Positions 18,710 to 25,992 of a stretch of DNA of 64,000 nucleotides are shown here, in pieces. The DNA is from Deltaproteobacteria bacterium (GTDB lineage: Bacteria > Desulfobacterota > Dissulfuribacteria > Dissulfuribacterales > QOAL01). The translations under genes were made by a program, and so were the position numbers. The stretch spans positions 22,228-86,227 of the forward strand of contig JALWNK010000063.1 in the NCBI GenBank assembly GCA_026995935.1, written 5' to 3'. The first letter of the stretch is position 1. Each line of letters opens with the position of its first letter. The notes beneath the pieces were generated by a model. The model had not been told where the DNA came from. It did no database searches and saw nothing but the letters and a program-made list of their open reading frames with translations.

Positions 18710-18744
18710 GGGGGGAATGATGTCACTCGTTCCTCCCTTTTTGT
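18710..18744 (+). terminator. Rho-independent terminator after tRNA-Arg
   Basis: An 11-bp stem (18710-18720 with 18727-18737, including two wobble pairs) and a 6-base loop are followed by a run of T. It lies 15 bases beyond the tRNA CCA end. Confidence 0.8.
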
Positions 18745-18798
18745 TGTATAAATACTGCTGGTACTCACATCTCTTAATCAGATTAACAGGCACTAGAC

Positions 18799-20958
18799 GT
18801 GACTCTCAATCCCTTGAAATTAACACCCTTTCAGCGCGTTATTGCAAGCCTCCTGCTTGGAATATTTTTTGGCATCTTTCTTGGTGAACCAGCAGGGAAG
18901 CTAAACATTATCGGGAACATCTACATAAAGCTCCTCCAGATGACGGTAATTCCCTATATAATGGTTTCACTTATTGGTGGACTTGGACGGCTTGATCTGA
19001 AGATGGCAAGGCTCGTGGGAATCCGGGGAGGAGGACTCATCCTGTTTCTGTGGATTCTTACTGCAGTAACCTTGACCTTTTTGCCCCTGGCTTATCCTGA
19101 CTGGACTTCTTCATCCTTTTTCAGCACAAGCATGGTGGCAGAGGCCAAGAAAATCAACTTTCTGGATCTATACATACCTGCAAATCCCTTCTATGCCATG
19201 GCGCACACCATAGTACCCGCCATAGTGGTCTTTAGTATTTTTCTTGGGGTTGCACTCATAACCGTGGAAAACAGGAAGGGTTTTATTCTAAGCATGCAGA
19301 ACCTTAGTGATGCCCTCATGAAGATGGCATCTGTTGTGGCAAAAAGTGCGCCCATAGGCATCTTTGCCCTTTCTGCGGCAGCAGCCGGAACCCTTCATGT
19401 CTCCGAGCTGAGCCGATTGCAGGTGTACCTTTGGGTCTACCTGGCCGCCTGGCTCATACTGGCCTTCTTTGCCCTGCCAATGCTTGCGGCAAGGGCCACC
19501 CCCTTCAGGTATTCCGAGGTGATTAAGGATGCTCGCCTGGCAATGGTAACCGCCTTTGCCACTGGTACTGTGCTGGTGGTCCTTCCCATGATCGCTGAAA
19601 AGACAAAGGCCCTCCTGGAGAAGAAGGGCATGAAGGATGCCACAACGGTTTCGGCTGTGGATGCACTTGTGCCCACTGCCTACAGCTTCCCCAGCGTTGG
19701 CACAATCCTCGGAATAGGTTTTGTGCTCTTTGCCGCCTGGTTCGTGGGCTCACCCCTTGGCATCCCGGACTATCCCGCCTTCTGCATACTTGGAATACTT
19801 ACTGCCTTTGGCTCCATGGCAGTGGCAATACCCTTCATGCTGGACTTTTTCAAGCTTCCGGCAGACCTATTTCAACTCTACCTTTTGGGCAGTGTTTTCA
19901 CCATGCGTTTTGCCACGGCCCTTGCAGCCATGCACGGTGTTATAATTTGTCTCCTTGGGGCATGTGCAATGGCTGGCAAGCTAAGCTTGCGAAAAATGGT
20001 GGAGGTTGCAGCAATAAGCCTTGGCATAACGGCCATTGTCATGGCAGGTCTGGGTTTTGTATTAACCAGGGTGATACCCTACGAATATACCGGTTATAAG
20101 ACCTTGGTGAACATGGAGCTCTTGGGGCCTCTGGCCAAGGTCCAAAAGGCTGGCCCAATAACTCCCCTTTCAAAGGCGGAACTGGCTGAGTCCAGGCTTA
20201 AGGTCATAAGGGCCAGGGGAAGTCTGAGGGTAGGGTTCTCCAAGGACAGGTTGCCCTTTGCATTTGTTAATGCCAAGGGCCACGTAGTTGGGTACGACAT
20301 GGAGCTTGTTCATGCCCTTGCCAGGGACCTTGGTGTTTCCCTTGAGATAGTCAAGCTTGAATGGCCAAAGATAGAAGAGGCGCTTGACAGCGGCCTTATA
20401 GATCTTGCGGTTGGAGGAATAAGCGTTAGTCCCCGGAGGGCCCTTCACTTTGTCTTTTCAAGAAGCTATCTGGATGAATATCTTGGTCTGGTAGTGCGTG
20501 ATTACAGACGAAACGAATTTTCATCCCTGGACAAGATCCGCTTCATGAAGGGTCTGAGCCTGGGTGTCACACCATTTCGGTTAAAGGAGGGCGCTGGCCA
20601 GCGCCTATTCCCTAATGCCAGGCTGGTTGTAGTGAAGTCTCCCAGGGATTTTTTCAAGGGCAGGGTAAAGGATGTGGATGCAATGCTTTACACGGCCCAG
20701 ACGGCCACTGCCTGGACGCTTATATATCCAGAGTGGACTGTGGTTGTTCCAAAGGGTTTAAAATATGAGTGTCCCATGGCCTTTGCCCTTCCCCATGACC
20801 AGGTGGAGTGGACGTGGTACGTAAATACGTGGCTTGAGACCGCGGTGAAATCAGGGCTTACAAAAACCGCGTACGATTACTGGATACTTGGAAAAAAAGA
20901 GAAGGAAAAAGGGGGCAGGTGGTCAATTGCAAAGGACGTTTTGGGCTGGATCAAGTAA
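18799..20958 (+). CDS. dicarboxylate/amino acid:cation symporter fused to a solute-binding domain
   Basis: A 719-residue two-part protein. Residues about 10-440 are a DAACS/SDF (GltP-like) symporter: the opening KLTPFQRVIASLLLGIFFGI, the segment KLLQMTVIPYIMVSLIGG, and multiple helices with the family serine-rich and NMDGT-region positions replaced (FPSVGTILG here). Residues about 470-700 are a bacterial extracellular solute-binding domain of family 3: GSLRVGFSKDRLPFAFVNAKG, YDMELVHALARDLGV, then the DLAVGGISVSPRR hinge. The last symporter helix would place the binding domain outside the inner membrane. Such binding domains usually serve ABC transporters, so this looks like a substrate-feeding fusion. 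Start is a GTG. Substrate unknown, probably an acidic amino acid or dicarboxylate. Confidence 0.85.
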   Translation: MTLNPLKLTPFQRVIASLLLGIFFGIFLGEPAGKLNIIGNIYIKLLQMTVIPYIMVSLIGGLGRLDLKMARLVGIRGGGLILFLWILTAVTLTFLPLAYPDWTSSSFFSTSMVAEAKKINFLDLYIPANPFYAMAHTIVPAIVVFSIFLGVALITVENRKGFILSMQNLSDALMKMASVVAKSAPIGIFALSAAAAGTLHVSELSRLQVYLWVYLAAWLILAFFALPMLAARATPFRYSEVIKDARLAMVTAFATGTVLVVLPMIAEKTKALLEKKGMKDATTVSAVDALVPTAYSFPSVGTILGIGFVLFAAWFVGSPLGIPDYPAFCILGILTAFGSMAVAIPFMLDFFKLPADLFQLYLLGSVFTMRFATALAAMHGVIICLLGACAMAGKLSLRKMVEVAAISLGITAIVMAGLGFVLTRVIPYEYTGYKTLVNMELLGPLAKVQKAGPITPLSKAELAESRLKVIRARGSLRVGFSKDRLPFAFVNAKGHVVGYDMELVHALARDLGVSLEIVKLEWPKIEEALDSGLIDLAVGGISVSPRRALHFVFSRSYLDEYLGLVVRDYRRNEFSSLDKIRFMKGLSLGVTPFRLKEGAGQRLFPNARLVVVKSPRDFFKGRVKDVDAMLYTAQTATAWTLIYPEWTVVVPKGLKYECPMAFALPHDQVEWTWYVNTWLETAVKSGLTKTAYDYWILGKKEKEKGGRWSIAKDVLGWIK

Positions 20959-21045
20959 TATGCTTTGCACTACACAACCAATAAGTTGATGAGGGCCAGG
21001 CCTTGTCCAATAACACGTTTCAAATGAAAGGAAGGATGGTTTTTC

Positions 21046-22026
21046 ATGGAAAAATACATAGCCCAGGGATGGATACTTTACAGGCCAGACAAGAGCCTTG
21101 TTAAGCAGGAAGACTACGAAATAGAGCGTCTCAAGGAGACGGCGCCTAGGTACGGCTACAAGGTCGAGGTGGTAAACCCCGATGAGCTTTCCTTTATCAT
21201 AGGAATGGGTGGTAAGCCAGACCTCTTTCTGCGCGGAGAACATGTGGACAGGCTGCCAGATTTTGTGATTCCAAGAATGGGTTCGGCCACCAGTTATTTT
21301 GCCCTTGCTGTGCTCAGGCACCTTGAAAAGCTTGGCATCTATAGCCTCAACAGCTCGTCAGCCGTGGCCCTTGCCCAGGATAAGCTGCTCCATCTTCAGA
21401 GGCTTTCCGATGCGGGGCTGCCAGTACCCAAGACAATTCTTGTGCAGTTTCCGGTAAACATCGATCTTATCGAAAAGGAGATAGGGTTTCCCACTGTGGT
21501 AAAAACCAGGGTAGGTACCCAGGGAAGCGGGGTGCATCTTTGCGAGACACGCCAGGCCCTTAATGACCTTCTTCAGTTCGTGGAGGCCAACAACCCAGAG
21601 GCAGAGCTATTTCTTCAGCAGTTTCTCCCGGAAAGCAGGGGCAGGGACGTAAGGGTGCTGTCAGTGGGCGGGCTTATCGTTGGAGCCATGGAGAGAAAGG
21701 CGGCTGAAGGATTTAAATCCAACTATTCCCAGGGTGGGAGTGCAGTCCCTTTTGAGTATGGCCCCAAGAATCAGCTGGCAGTGGCAGATACCATGAAGGT
21801 GCTGGGTATGGACATGGCTGGACTGGATTACCTGTACGACGACGAGGTGGGCATGAGGATTCTTGAGGTCAATTCCTCTCCTGGATTTGAAGGCCTGGAG
21901 AAGACGTGCAAGGTGGATGTGGCAGCTGCCGTGTTCAGGTTTCTTGACGTAAAGCTCAAGATTTCCAATAAGTACAAGGCAAAGGTGCTTGGATGGAGCA
22001 GGCCTTCGGAGTGTATGCCAGATTAG
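21046..22026 (+). CDS. ATP-grasp ligase, RimK family
   Basis: A 326-residue protein with the RimK layout: an N-terminal domain (about 1-110), the lid PDFVIPRMGSATSYFALAVL, the ATP-grasp core with FPTVVKTRVGTQGSGV, and the metal-binding C-terminus with AGLDYLYDD and ILEVNSSPGFEGLEK. RimK-like enzymes add glutamate to a carboxylate, for example on ribosomal protein S6 or small peptides and cofactors. The carboxylate acceptor here is unknown. S6 in this genome does have a glutamate-rich tail, a possible target, though the genes are not adjacent. It stands alone after the symporter gene, with a GGAAGG-type ribosome site. Confidence 0.88.
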   Translation: MEKYIAQGWILYRPDKSLVKQEDYEIERLKETAPRYGYKVEVVNPDELSFIIGMGGKPDLFLRGEHVDRLPDFVIPRMGSATSYFALAVLRHLEKLGIYSLNSSSAVALAQDKLLHLQRLSDAGLPVPKTILVQFPVNIDLIEKEIGFPTVVKTRVGTQGSGVHLCETRQALNDLLQFVEANNPEAELFLQQFLPESRGRDVRVLSVGGLIVGAMERKAAEGFKSNYSQGGSAVPFEYGPKNQLAVADTMKVLGMDMAGLDYLYDDEVGMRILEVNSSPGFEGLEKTCKVDVAAAVFRFLDVKLKISNKYKAKVLGWSRPSECMPD

Positions 22027-22179
22027 TAACTGGCAATAAAGGTGTGTTGTGAGATTATGTTGACTTAAATAGTCTTGTTTATTATTGCTTTTTGTCAAAG
22101 TCTGAATGAAGAGTGATTACAAAAATACCTGTCTGTTTTTTTTGAGCAGGGTCGTCAAAAAAAAGGAGGTTAGCCGAAC

Positions 22180-22710
22180 ATGGTTCGCAGTTTAGTTGTC
22201 TTTCTTACCGCAGCTTTCTTGATGGTAAGCTGCTCAAGCCTGCGTGTCAGCAGCGACTACAATCCCGGTTTCAATTTTTCCAAACTCAAGACCTTTGCCA
22301 TTGTTTACAACAGGCAGGGCAACTCACCCATGCAGCAGAGAATAGTCGAGGCCTTGACCCGCGAGTTCAAGGCCAAGGGCTACGTTCCTGCCCCAAGGGA
22401 AAAGGCGGATTTTCTGGTGGTTTTTCACACCAACATTAGGAACAAACGGCAGGTGGTTACGGATTACCAAAGGGTTGGGCTTTATCCTTACGGCTTTGGG
22501 AGCTATGCAATGGTGCCCATCCAGAGGGAGTACGAATACAAGGAAGGCAAGATAGTCGTGGATGCCCTTGATCCAAAGACCAAAAACATATTTTGGAGAG
22601 GAATTGCAACAGACAGGCTGAAGTCTTACAAAAATCCACAAGAACGCATGAAGTACGCAATGGAGGTGGCCAGAGAGCTTTTAAAATCCTTTCCCCCGGC
22701 ACGGTCATGA
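22180..22710 (+). CDS. DUF4136 lipoprotein
   Basis: A 176-residue protein with a signal peptide ending in a lipobox (FLMVSC), so it is probably lipid-anchored. The mature part starts VSSDYNPGFNFSKLKTFAI and later has EGKIVVDALDPKTKNIFWRG, the hallmark of the DUF4136 family of envelope lipoproteins. Function is unknown. A strong AAAAGGAGG precedes the ATG. It is followed by a clear terminator and appears monocistronic. Confidence 0.88.
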   Translation: MVRSLVVFLTAAFLMVSCSSLRVSSDYNPGFNFSKLKTFAIVYNRQGNSPMQQRIVEALTREFKAKGYVPAPREKADFLVVFHTNIRNKRQVVTDYQRVGLYPYGFGSYAMVPIQREYEYKEGKIVVDALDPKTKNIFWRGIATDRLKSYKNPQERMKYAMEVARELLKSFPPARS

Positions 22711-22767
22711 ATCTATGAGGAGGGAGAGAGCCGACCACCCAATCAAAAATAGAATTGGTTACGATTT

Positions 22768-22813
22768 AAGGGGCTGATAAGGGGCGGTTATGGTCACTTC
22801 AGCCCCTTTTTAA
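22768..22813 (+). terminator. Rho-independent terminator
   Basis: A 10-bp GC-rich stem (22768-22777 with 22799-22808) is followed by a T-run. It ends the DUF4136 gene and could also stop the convergent methyltransferase transcript. Confidence 0.8.
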
Positions 22814-22833
22814 TGTCCTCAGGATACGTTTTG

Positions 22834-23481
22834 CTATCTACGTCCTGTAGCAAGGAACACCGGGAACACCTTGGTAACGCCAGCCTCGGTTGTCTTTTTC
22901 ATTTCGTGGGCCGTAAGTATCTTTATCTCCTTAAAACCAATGTCAGAAAGGAGTGTCCTTATTTTTTCTCTCTGAAACCCGTGATGGGCCACCCCGGGCA
23001 CATCCTTTCCATGGAAATCACCATCTTCTTTATCAAGGTCTGCAATGGCCAGCCAGCCACCCGGCCTTAAAAGCTGGTAAAATCTACTGAGAAGTTTTTG
23101 GACCGGGCCAATGTGGTGGAGTGTCATGCTTGAAAAGATGAGGTCCAGCTCCTTTAAAAAGGGCACTGAGGGGAGTTTATCATCAGTAAGATCCATCTGG
23201 TAAGTGGAGATGTTGTGCGGCCTTGGCTGTCTGGCCAGTTTTTCCTCAAGGACCTTTAACATCTGCCTTGAAGTATCCACGGCCACTATCCTATCCACAT
23301 AGGGGGCAAGGAGAAGGGAGATGATTCCCGTGCCACATCCATACTCCATGCATGAAAATTTGGGGTTTAATTCCACGTTTTTCCTTATTGCAGTGGCCAC
23401 GGCCTGGGCCAGTTCAACCCTGGCAGGTTTTTCATCCCAGGTCTTCGCTGCCTTGTCGAAGTAATTGGTTTCCTTTTCCAT
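22834..23481 (-). CDS. class I SAM-dependent methyltransferase
   Basis: A 215-residue protein from the ATG at 23481. A longer open frame continues upstream but would overlap the oppositely oriented ATPase gene and has no family features, so I reject it. Motif I is CMEYGCGTGIISLLLAP, followed by acidic motif II (VDRIVAVDTS) and motif III-like LDLIFSSMTLHHI with LLRPGGWLAIADLD. The opening NYFDKAAKTWDEKPARVELA is typical of small-molecule or quinone-type methyltransferases. Substrate unknown. The ribosome site is weak (an A-rich AAAGAAAAAA). Confidence 0.87.
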   Translation of the reverse strand: MEKETNYFDKAAKTWDEKPARVELAQAVATAIRKNVELNPKFSCMEYGCGTGIISLLLAPYVDRIVAVDTSRQMLKVLEEKLARQPRPHNISTYQMDLTDDKLPSVPFLKELDLIFSSMTLHHIGPVQKLLSRFYQLLRPGGWLAIADLDKEDGDFHGKDVPGVAHHGFQREKIRTLLSDIGFKEIKILTAHEMKKTTEAGVTKVFPVFLATGRR

Positions 23482-23695
23482 TTTTTTCTTTTGTCCAGGT
23501 AAATCCTTCAAAGGCCTTCTGCTGTTGAGCCTATCACAAAATGGTGAGGGCGACATCTGAAAGAAATGCGAGTGCACTGCATCTGATTTTTTGAAAAGAG
23601 TGCATAGGTTGATCAAAAAGGGCTTGTAAGTGAGAATAAGATTAATTACGTTATTTATGTAATTTAAAAGGCATAATTTTTTAAAAAAAGCAACC

Positions 23696-24901
23696 ATGGC
23701 CCAAAACCCCTTTATAGTCCAGAGGCCCATAAAGTATGGGGAGCCTTTTTGTAACAGGACCCCGGAGATCCAGCGGCTTGAGAAGGCTGCCAACAGGTCA
23801 GAGGCAGTCTGCATCCTGTCCATCAGGCGTTTTGGCAAGACATCACTGGTGAACCAGGTCCTTGGAAGACTTGAGGAAGCTGGATGGCTCAGCATTCGTC
23901 TCGACCTTAGCCGTTGTTTTTCATTGCGTTCAATGACAAGGGAGTTTGAACGGGCCCTTTTTTCCCTTGAAGGAAATTGGAGAAGGCTTCTTGAGGGGTT
24001 AAAGACCGTATCCAGAATAAGGCCCCAGCTTGGCATTGACCCTCTTACAAGCCAGCCCTCCATTGGCTTTGACTTTTCAAGGCCAGCCGACGATGCAGAG
24101 AGGCTTAAATATATCCTTGAAAAGATAGTAGGCCTTCCAGAAAGATCAGAAGGCAAAATTCACCTTTGCATGGTGCTTGACGAATTCCAAAACATCAGGA
24201 AGATAGACCCCAAAAAGGACCTGGAATGGCTTTTTCGCTCTGTATTTCAGGAGCGCGGCCCTTTGTTTGTCCCCTTTTTACTGGGTTCAGAGAGGCACCT
24301 CCTGGATATGATGATTCGTGAGGAGTCTTCAGCCTTTTTTAAAAGTGTCACCCCAATGACCCTGGAGGTTTTGCCTGAAATGGAGGTAGTGTCTTTTGTT
24401 AAGGGCCATTTTTTTTCCGGCCTTGGGCTTGAGGTTCCTGAAGGCCGCATCAGGGGGATATACCGGATATTTGGAGGCCACCCCTTTGCCATAAACTGGT
24501 ACTGGGCAGAGATGTGGGATCTTGTGGAAAGAAGTGGCAAAATGGAGCCTGTTGATACATGGGTAGATGTTGCTGTAAGGATAATCCTGAATCAACGGGA
24601 CTATTATGAGGCCATGAACAGCCGCCTGCCCCTTGGTGCAAGGAAGGTGCTTTTTGCCATAGCTGCAAACGAGCCTGTAAAACGGGTCTTCTCCAGGAAG
24701 TTCATGGTGGAGACACTGGGCATGGCCCAGGGCAGCCTCCAAAGCGCCATAAAGGTCCTTTTGGAGGAGGACAAGATCAGGAAGACCCCTCAGGGGCTTG
24801 TAATAAATGACCCCCTTGAAAGGCTTTCAATAGCAGTCTCAGAGCTGGATGAAGAGGCCATTGCTTCATTTGTAAGGGAACGGATTGACGTGGCAGTTTG
24901 A
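23696..24901 (+). CDS. archaeal-type AAA ATPase
   Basis: A 401-residue protein. It opens with NPFIVQRPIKYGEPFCNRTPEI, the usual lead-in of the 'ATPase domain predominantly from Archaea' group, followed by a shortened Walker A, SIRRFGKTSLV (about residue 45). Walker B is MVLDEFQNI near residue 165. The C-terminal third has a winged-helix look (AQGSLQSAIKVLLEEDKIRK). These STAND-related ATPases occur as orphan genes in bacteria and are often of unknown role. The start lies about 215 bases from the divergent methyltransferase. A DEDDh exonuclease gene follows after 30 bases, so the two may form one transcript. Confidence 0.8.
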   Translation: MAQNPFIVQRPIKYGEPFCNRTPEIQRLEKAANRSEAVCILSIRRFGKTSLVNQVLGRLEEAGWLSIRLDLSRCFSLRSMTREFERALFSLEGNWRRLLEGLKTVSRIRPQLGIDPLTSQPSIGFDFSRPADDAERLKYILEKIVGLPERSEGKIHLCMVLDEFQNIRKIDPKKDLEWLFRSVFQERGPLFVPFLLGSERHLLDMMIREESSAFFKSVTPMTLEVLPEMEVVSFVKGHFFSGLGLEVPEGRIRGIYRIFGGHPFAINWYWAEMWDLVERSGKMEPVDTWVDVAVRIILNQRDYYEAMNSRLPLGARKVLFAIAANEPVKRVFSRKFMVETLGMAQGSLQSAIKVLLEEDKIRKTPQGLVINDPLERLSIAVSELDEEAIASFVRERIDVAV

Positions 24902-24931
24902 AAAATTAAGGGGAATAGGGGGGAGCAGGGC

Positions 24932-25435
24932 TTGAATTTCACGGCCATTGATTTTGAAACAGCCAACCATAAAAGACACAGTGCATGCGCAGTTGGTATT
25001 GTTCGCGTGGAGAATGGAAATATAGCAGTGAAGAAGGCCTTCTTAATACGTCCACCTGAGTCTTACTTCAGGTTTACACACATCCATGGAATTACATGGA
25101 AAGATGTCAGGGATGCCCCAACCTTCAGGGATTTATGGCCAGAGATTGAGCCGCTTATCACGGCAGGGGACTTTCTCGCAGCCCATAATGCCCCCTTTGA
25201 CAGATCAGTTCTCTGCGAGACATGCAGGTTTTATGGAATAAGGCCCCCTTCTGTTGAATTTAAGTGTGCTGTCCAGATTGCCAGAAGAGTATTGGGGATA
25301 AGGCCTGCCGGCCTTTCCAATGTATGCAGGGAGCTTGGAATTTTACTCGATCATCACCAGGCCCTTTCAGATGCCCTTGCCTGTGCAAAAATAGTTCTAC
25401 ATGCTGCCCGTTTGGATGCCAATGTGTCCCTTTAG
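24932..25435 (+). CDS. DEDDh 3'-5' exonuclease (DnaQ-like)
   Basis: A 167-residue protein. Exo I is FTAIDFETAN, exo II is FLAAHNAPFDRSVL and exo III is HQALSDALACA, giving the four acidic residues and the histidine of the DEDDh fold. It resembles the free-standing exonucleases related to DNA polymerase III epsilon. A TTG start at 24932 follows GGGGGGAGCAGG; no ATG is available upstream of exo I. It lies 30 bases after the ATPase gene. Whether it acts in repair, RNA processing or as part of a pair with the ATPase is unknown. Confidence 0.85.
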   Translation: MNFTAIDFETANHKRHSACAVGIVRVENGNIAVKKAFLIRPPESYFRFTHIHGITWKDVRDAPTFRDLWPEIEPLITAGDFLAAHNAPFDRSVLCETCRFYGIRPPSVEFKCAVQIARRVLGIRPAGLSNVCRELGILLDHHQALSDALACAKIVLHAARLDANVSL

Positions 25436-25598
25436 TCCTTGACAGTATGCCAGTTTTTCTTGGCTCTCTATCAAGGAGATGACTTCATTATAATGTGGTC
25501 GAAACCTGGCATTTTCCAGAAAAATATCCAATTATTTGCAAATAGCCCGGAATGTCTCCCAAATAGTTCAATCACAAGAGATATGGCCAGTTTCCTTT

Positions 25599-25615
25599 AA
25601 ATGATAATATCATTT
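25599..25615. promoter_or_regulatory. 17-bp perfect palindrome
   Basis: AAATGATA and TATCATTT flank a single A. The perfect dyad has the size of a dimeric regulator site. It lies about 380 bases before the molybdoenzyme start. Without a T-run after it, a terminator role for the exonuclease gene is less likely. Confidence 0.45.
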
Positions 25616-25864
25616 GCCCTGCCAGGCCCTGTTTTTCCATAATCTCGAGATTTTTATAAAGAAATGCCAAAAGAGGCGGAAATATTCCAATAAATATAGA
25701 AAGCATTATTTCCAAATACTTATCATTTAATATCTTTTGCTATAGTAAAAATGCTGTCCATGTGTGAAAAATTTAATAAACTTTTCTGATATTTTTGATT
25801 TGTAATAAGAATCACAAAATATATTGTGAAAGCTTTAATTTTCGCCATTTTTCTATATTTTTTA

Positions 25865-25926
25865 TTGACAAATGACAAGAATTCGCTAACCATAAGTAAC
25901 GAAAGTCTTGACAATTTGATTTGTCA
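25865..25926 (+). promoter_or_regulatory. candidate promoter and TGACAA operator cluster
   Basis: TTGACA at 25865-25870 can act as a -35 element; the matching -10 (AACCAT, 17 bases on) is poor. TGACAA occurs at 25866-25871 and 25873-25878 as direct repeats seven bases apart, and again at 25909-25914, where it forms an exact dyad TGACAA-N6-TTGTCA ending at 25926. The dyad lies 67 bases before the start codon, a place suited to an activator or repressor site. The regulator is unknown. Confidence 0.45.
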
Positions 25927-25992
25927 GGGAGCCAGAGCCAAGACCAGGGAGTTTGATCAAAAAGATCAAAAAAGCAAAAAGGAGATTGCAGT

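Larger units (their letters stand above)
25436..25992. other. 557-base AT-rich intergenic region upstream of the molybdoenzyme-nuo operon
   Basis: No gene is visible. The stretch from about 25640 to 25900 is very AT-rich compared with its surroundings. It contains a 17-bp perfect palindrome (25599-25615), repeated TGACAA words and an 18-bp dyad (25909-25926), described separately. This is the longest gap in the window and precedes the largest operon, which points to control of respiration. Confidence 0.7.

Noticed and set aside
22834..24156. Long minus-strand frame extending the methyltransferase by over 200 residues
   Set aside because: The extension lies opposite the start of the ATPase gene and shows no protein family features; the methyltransferase begins near 23481.
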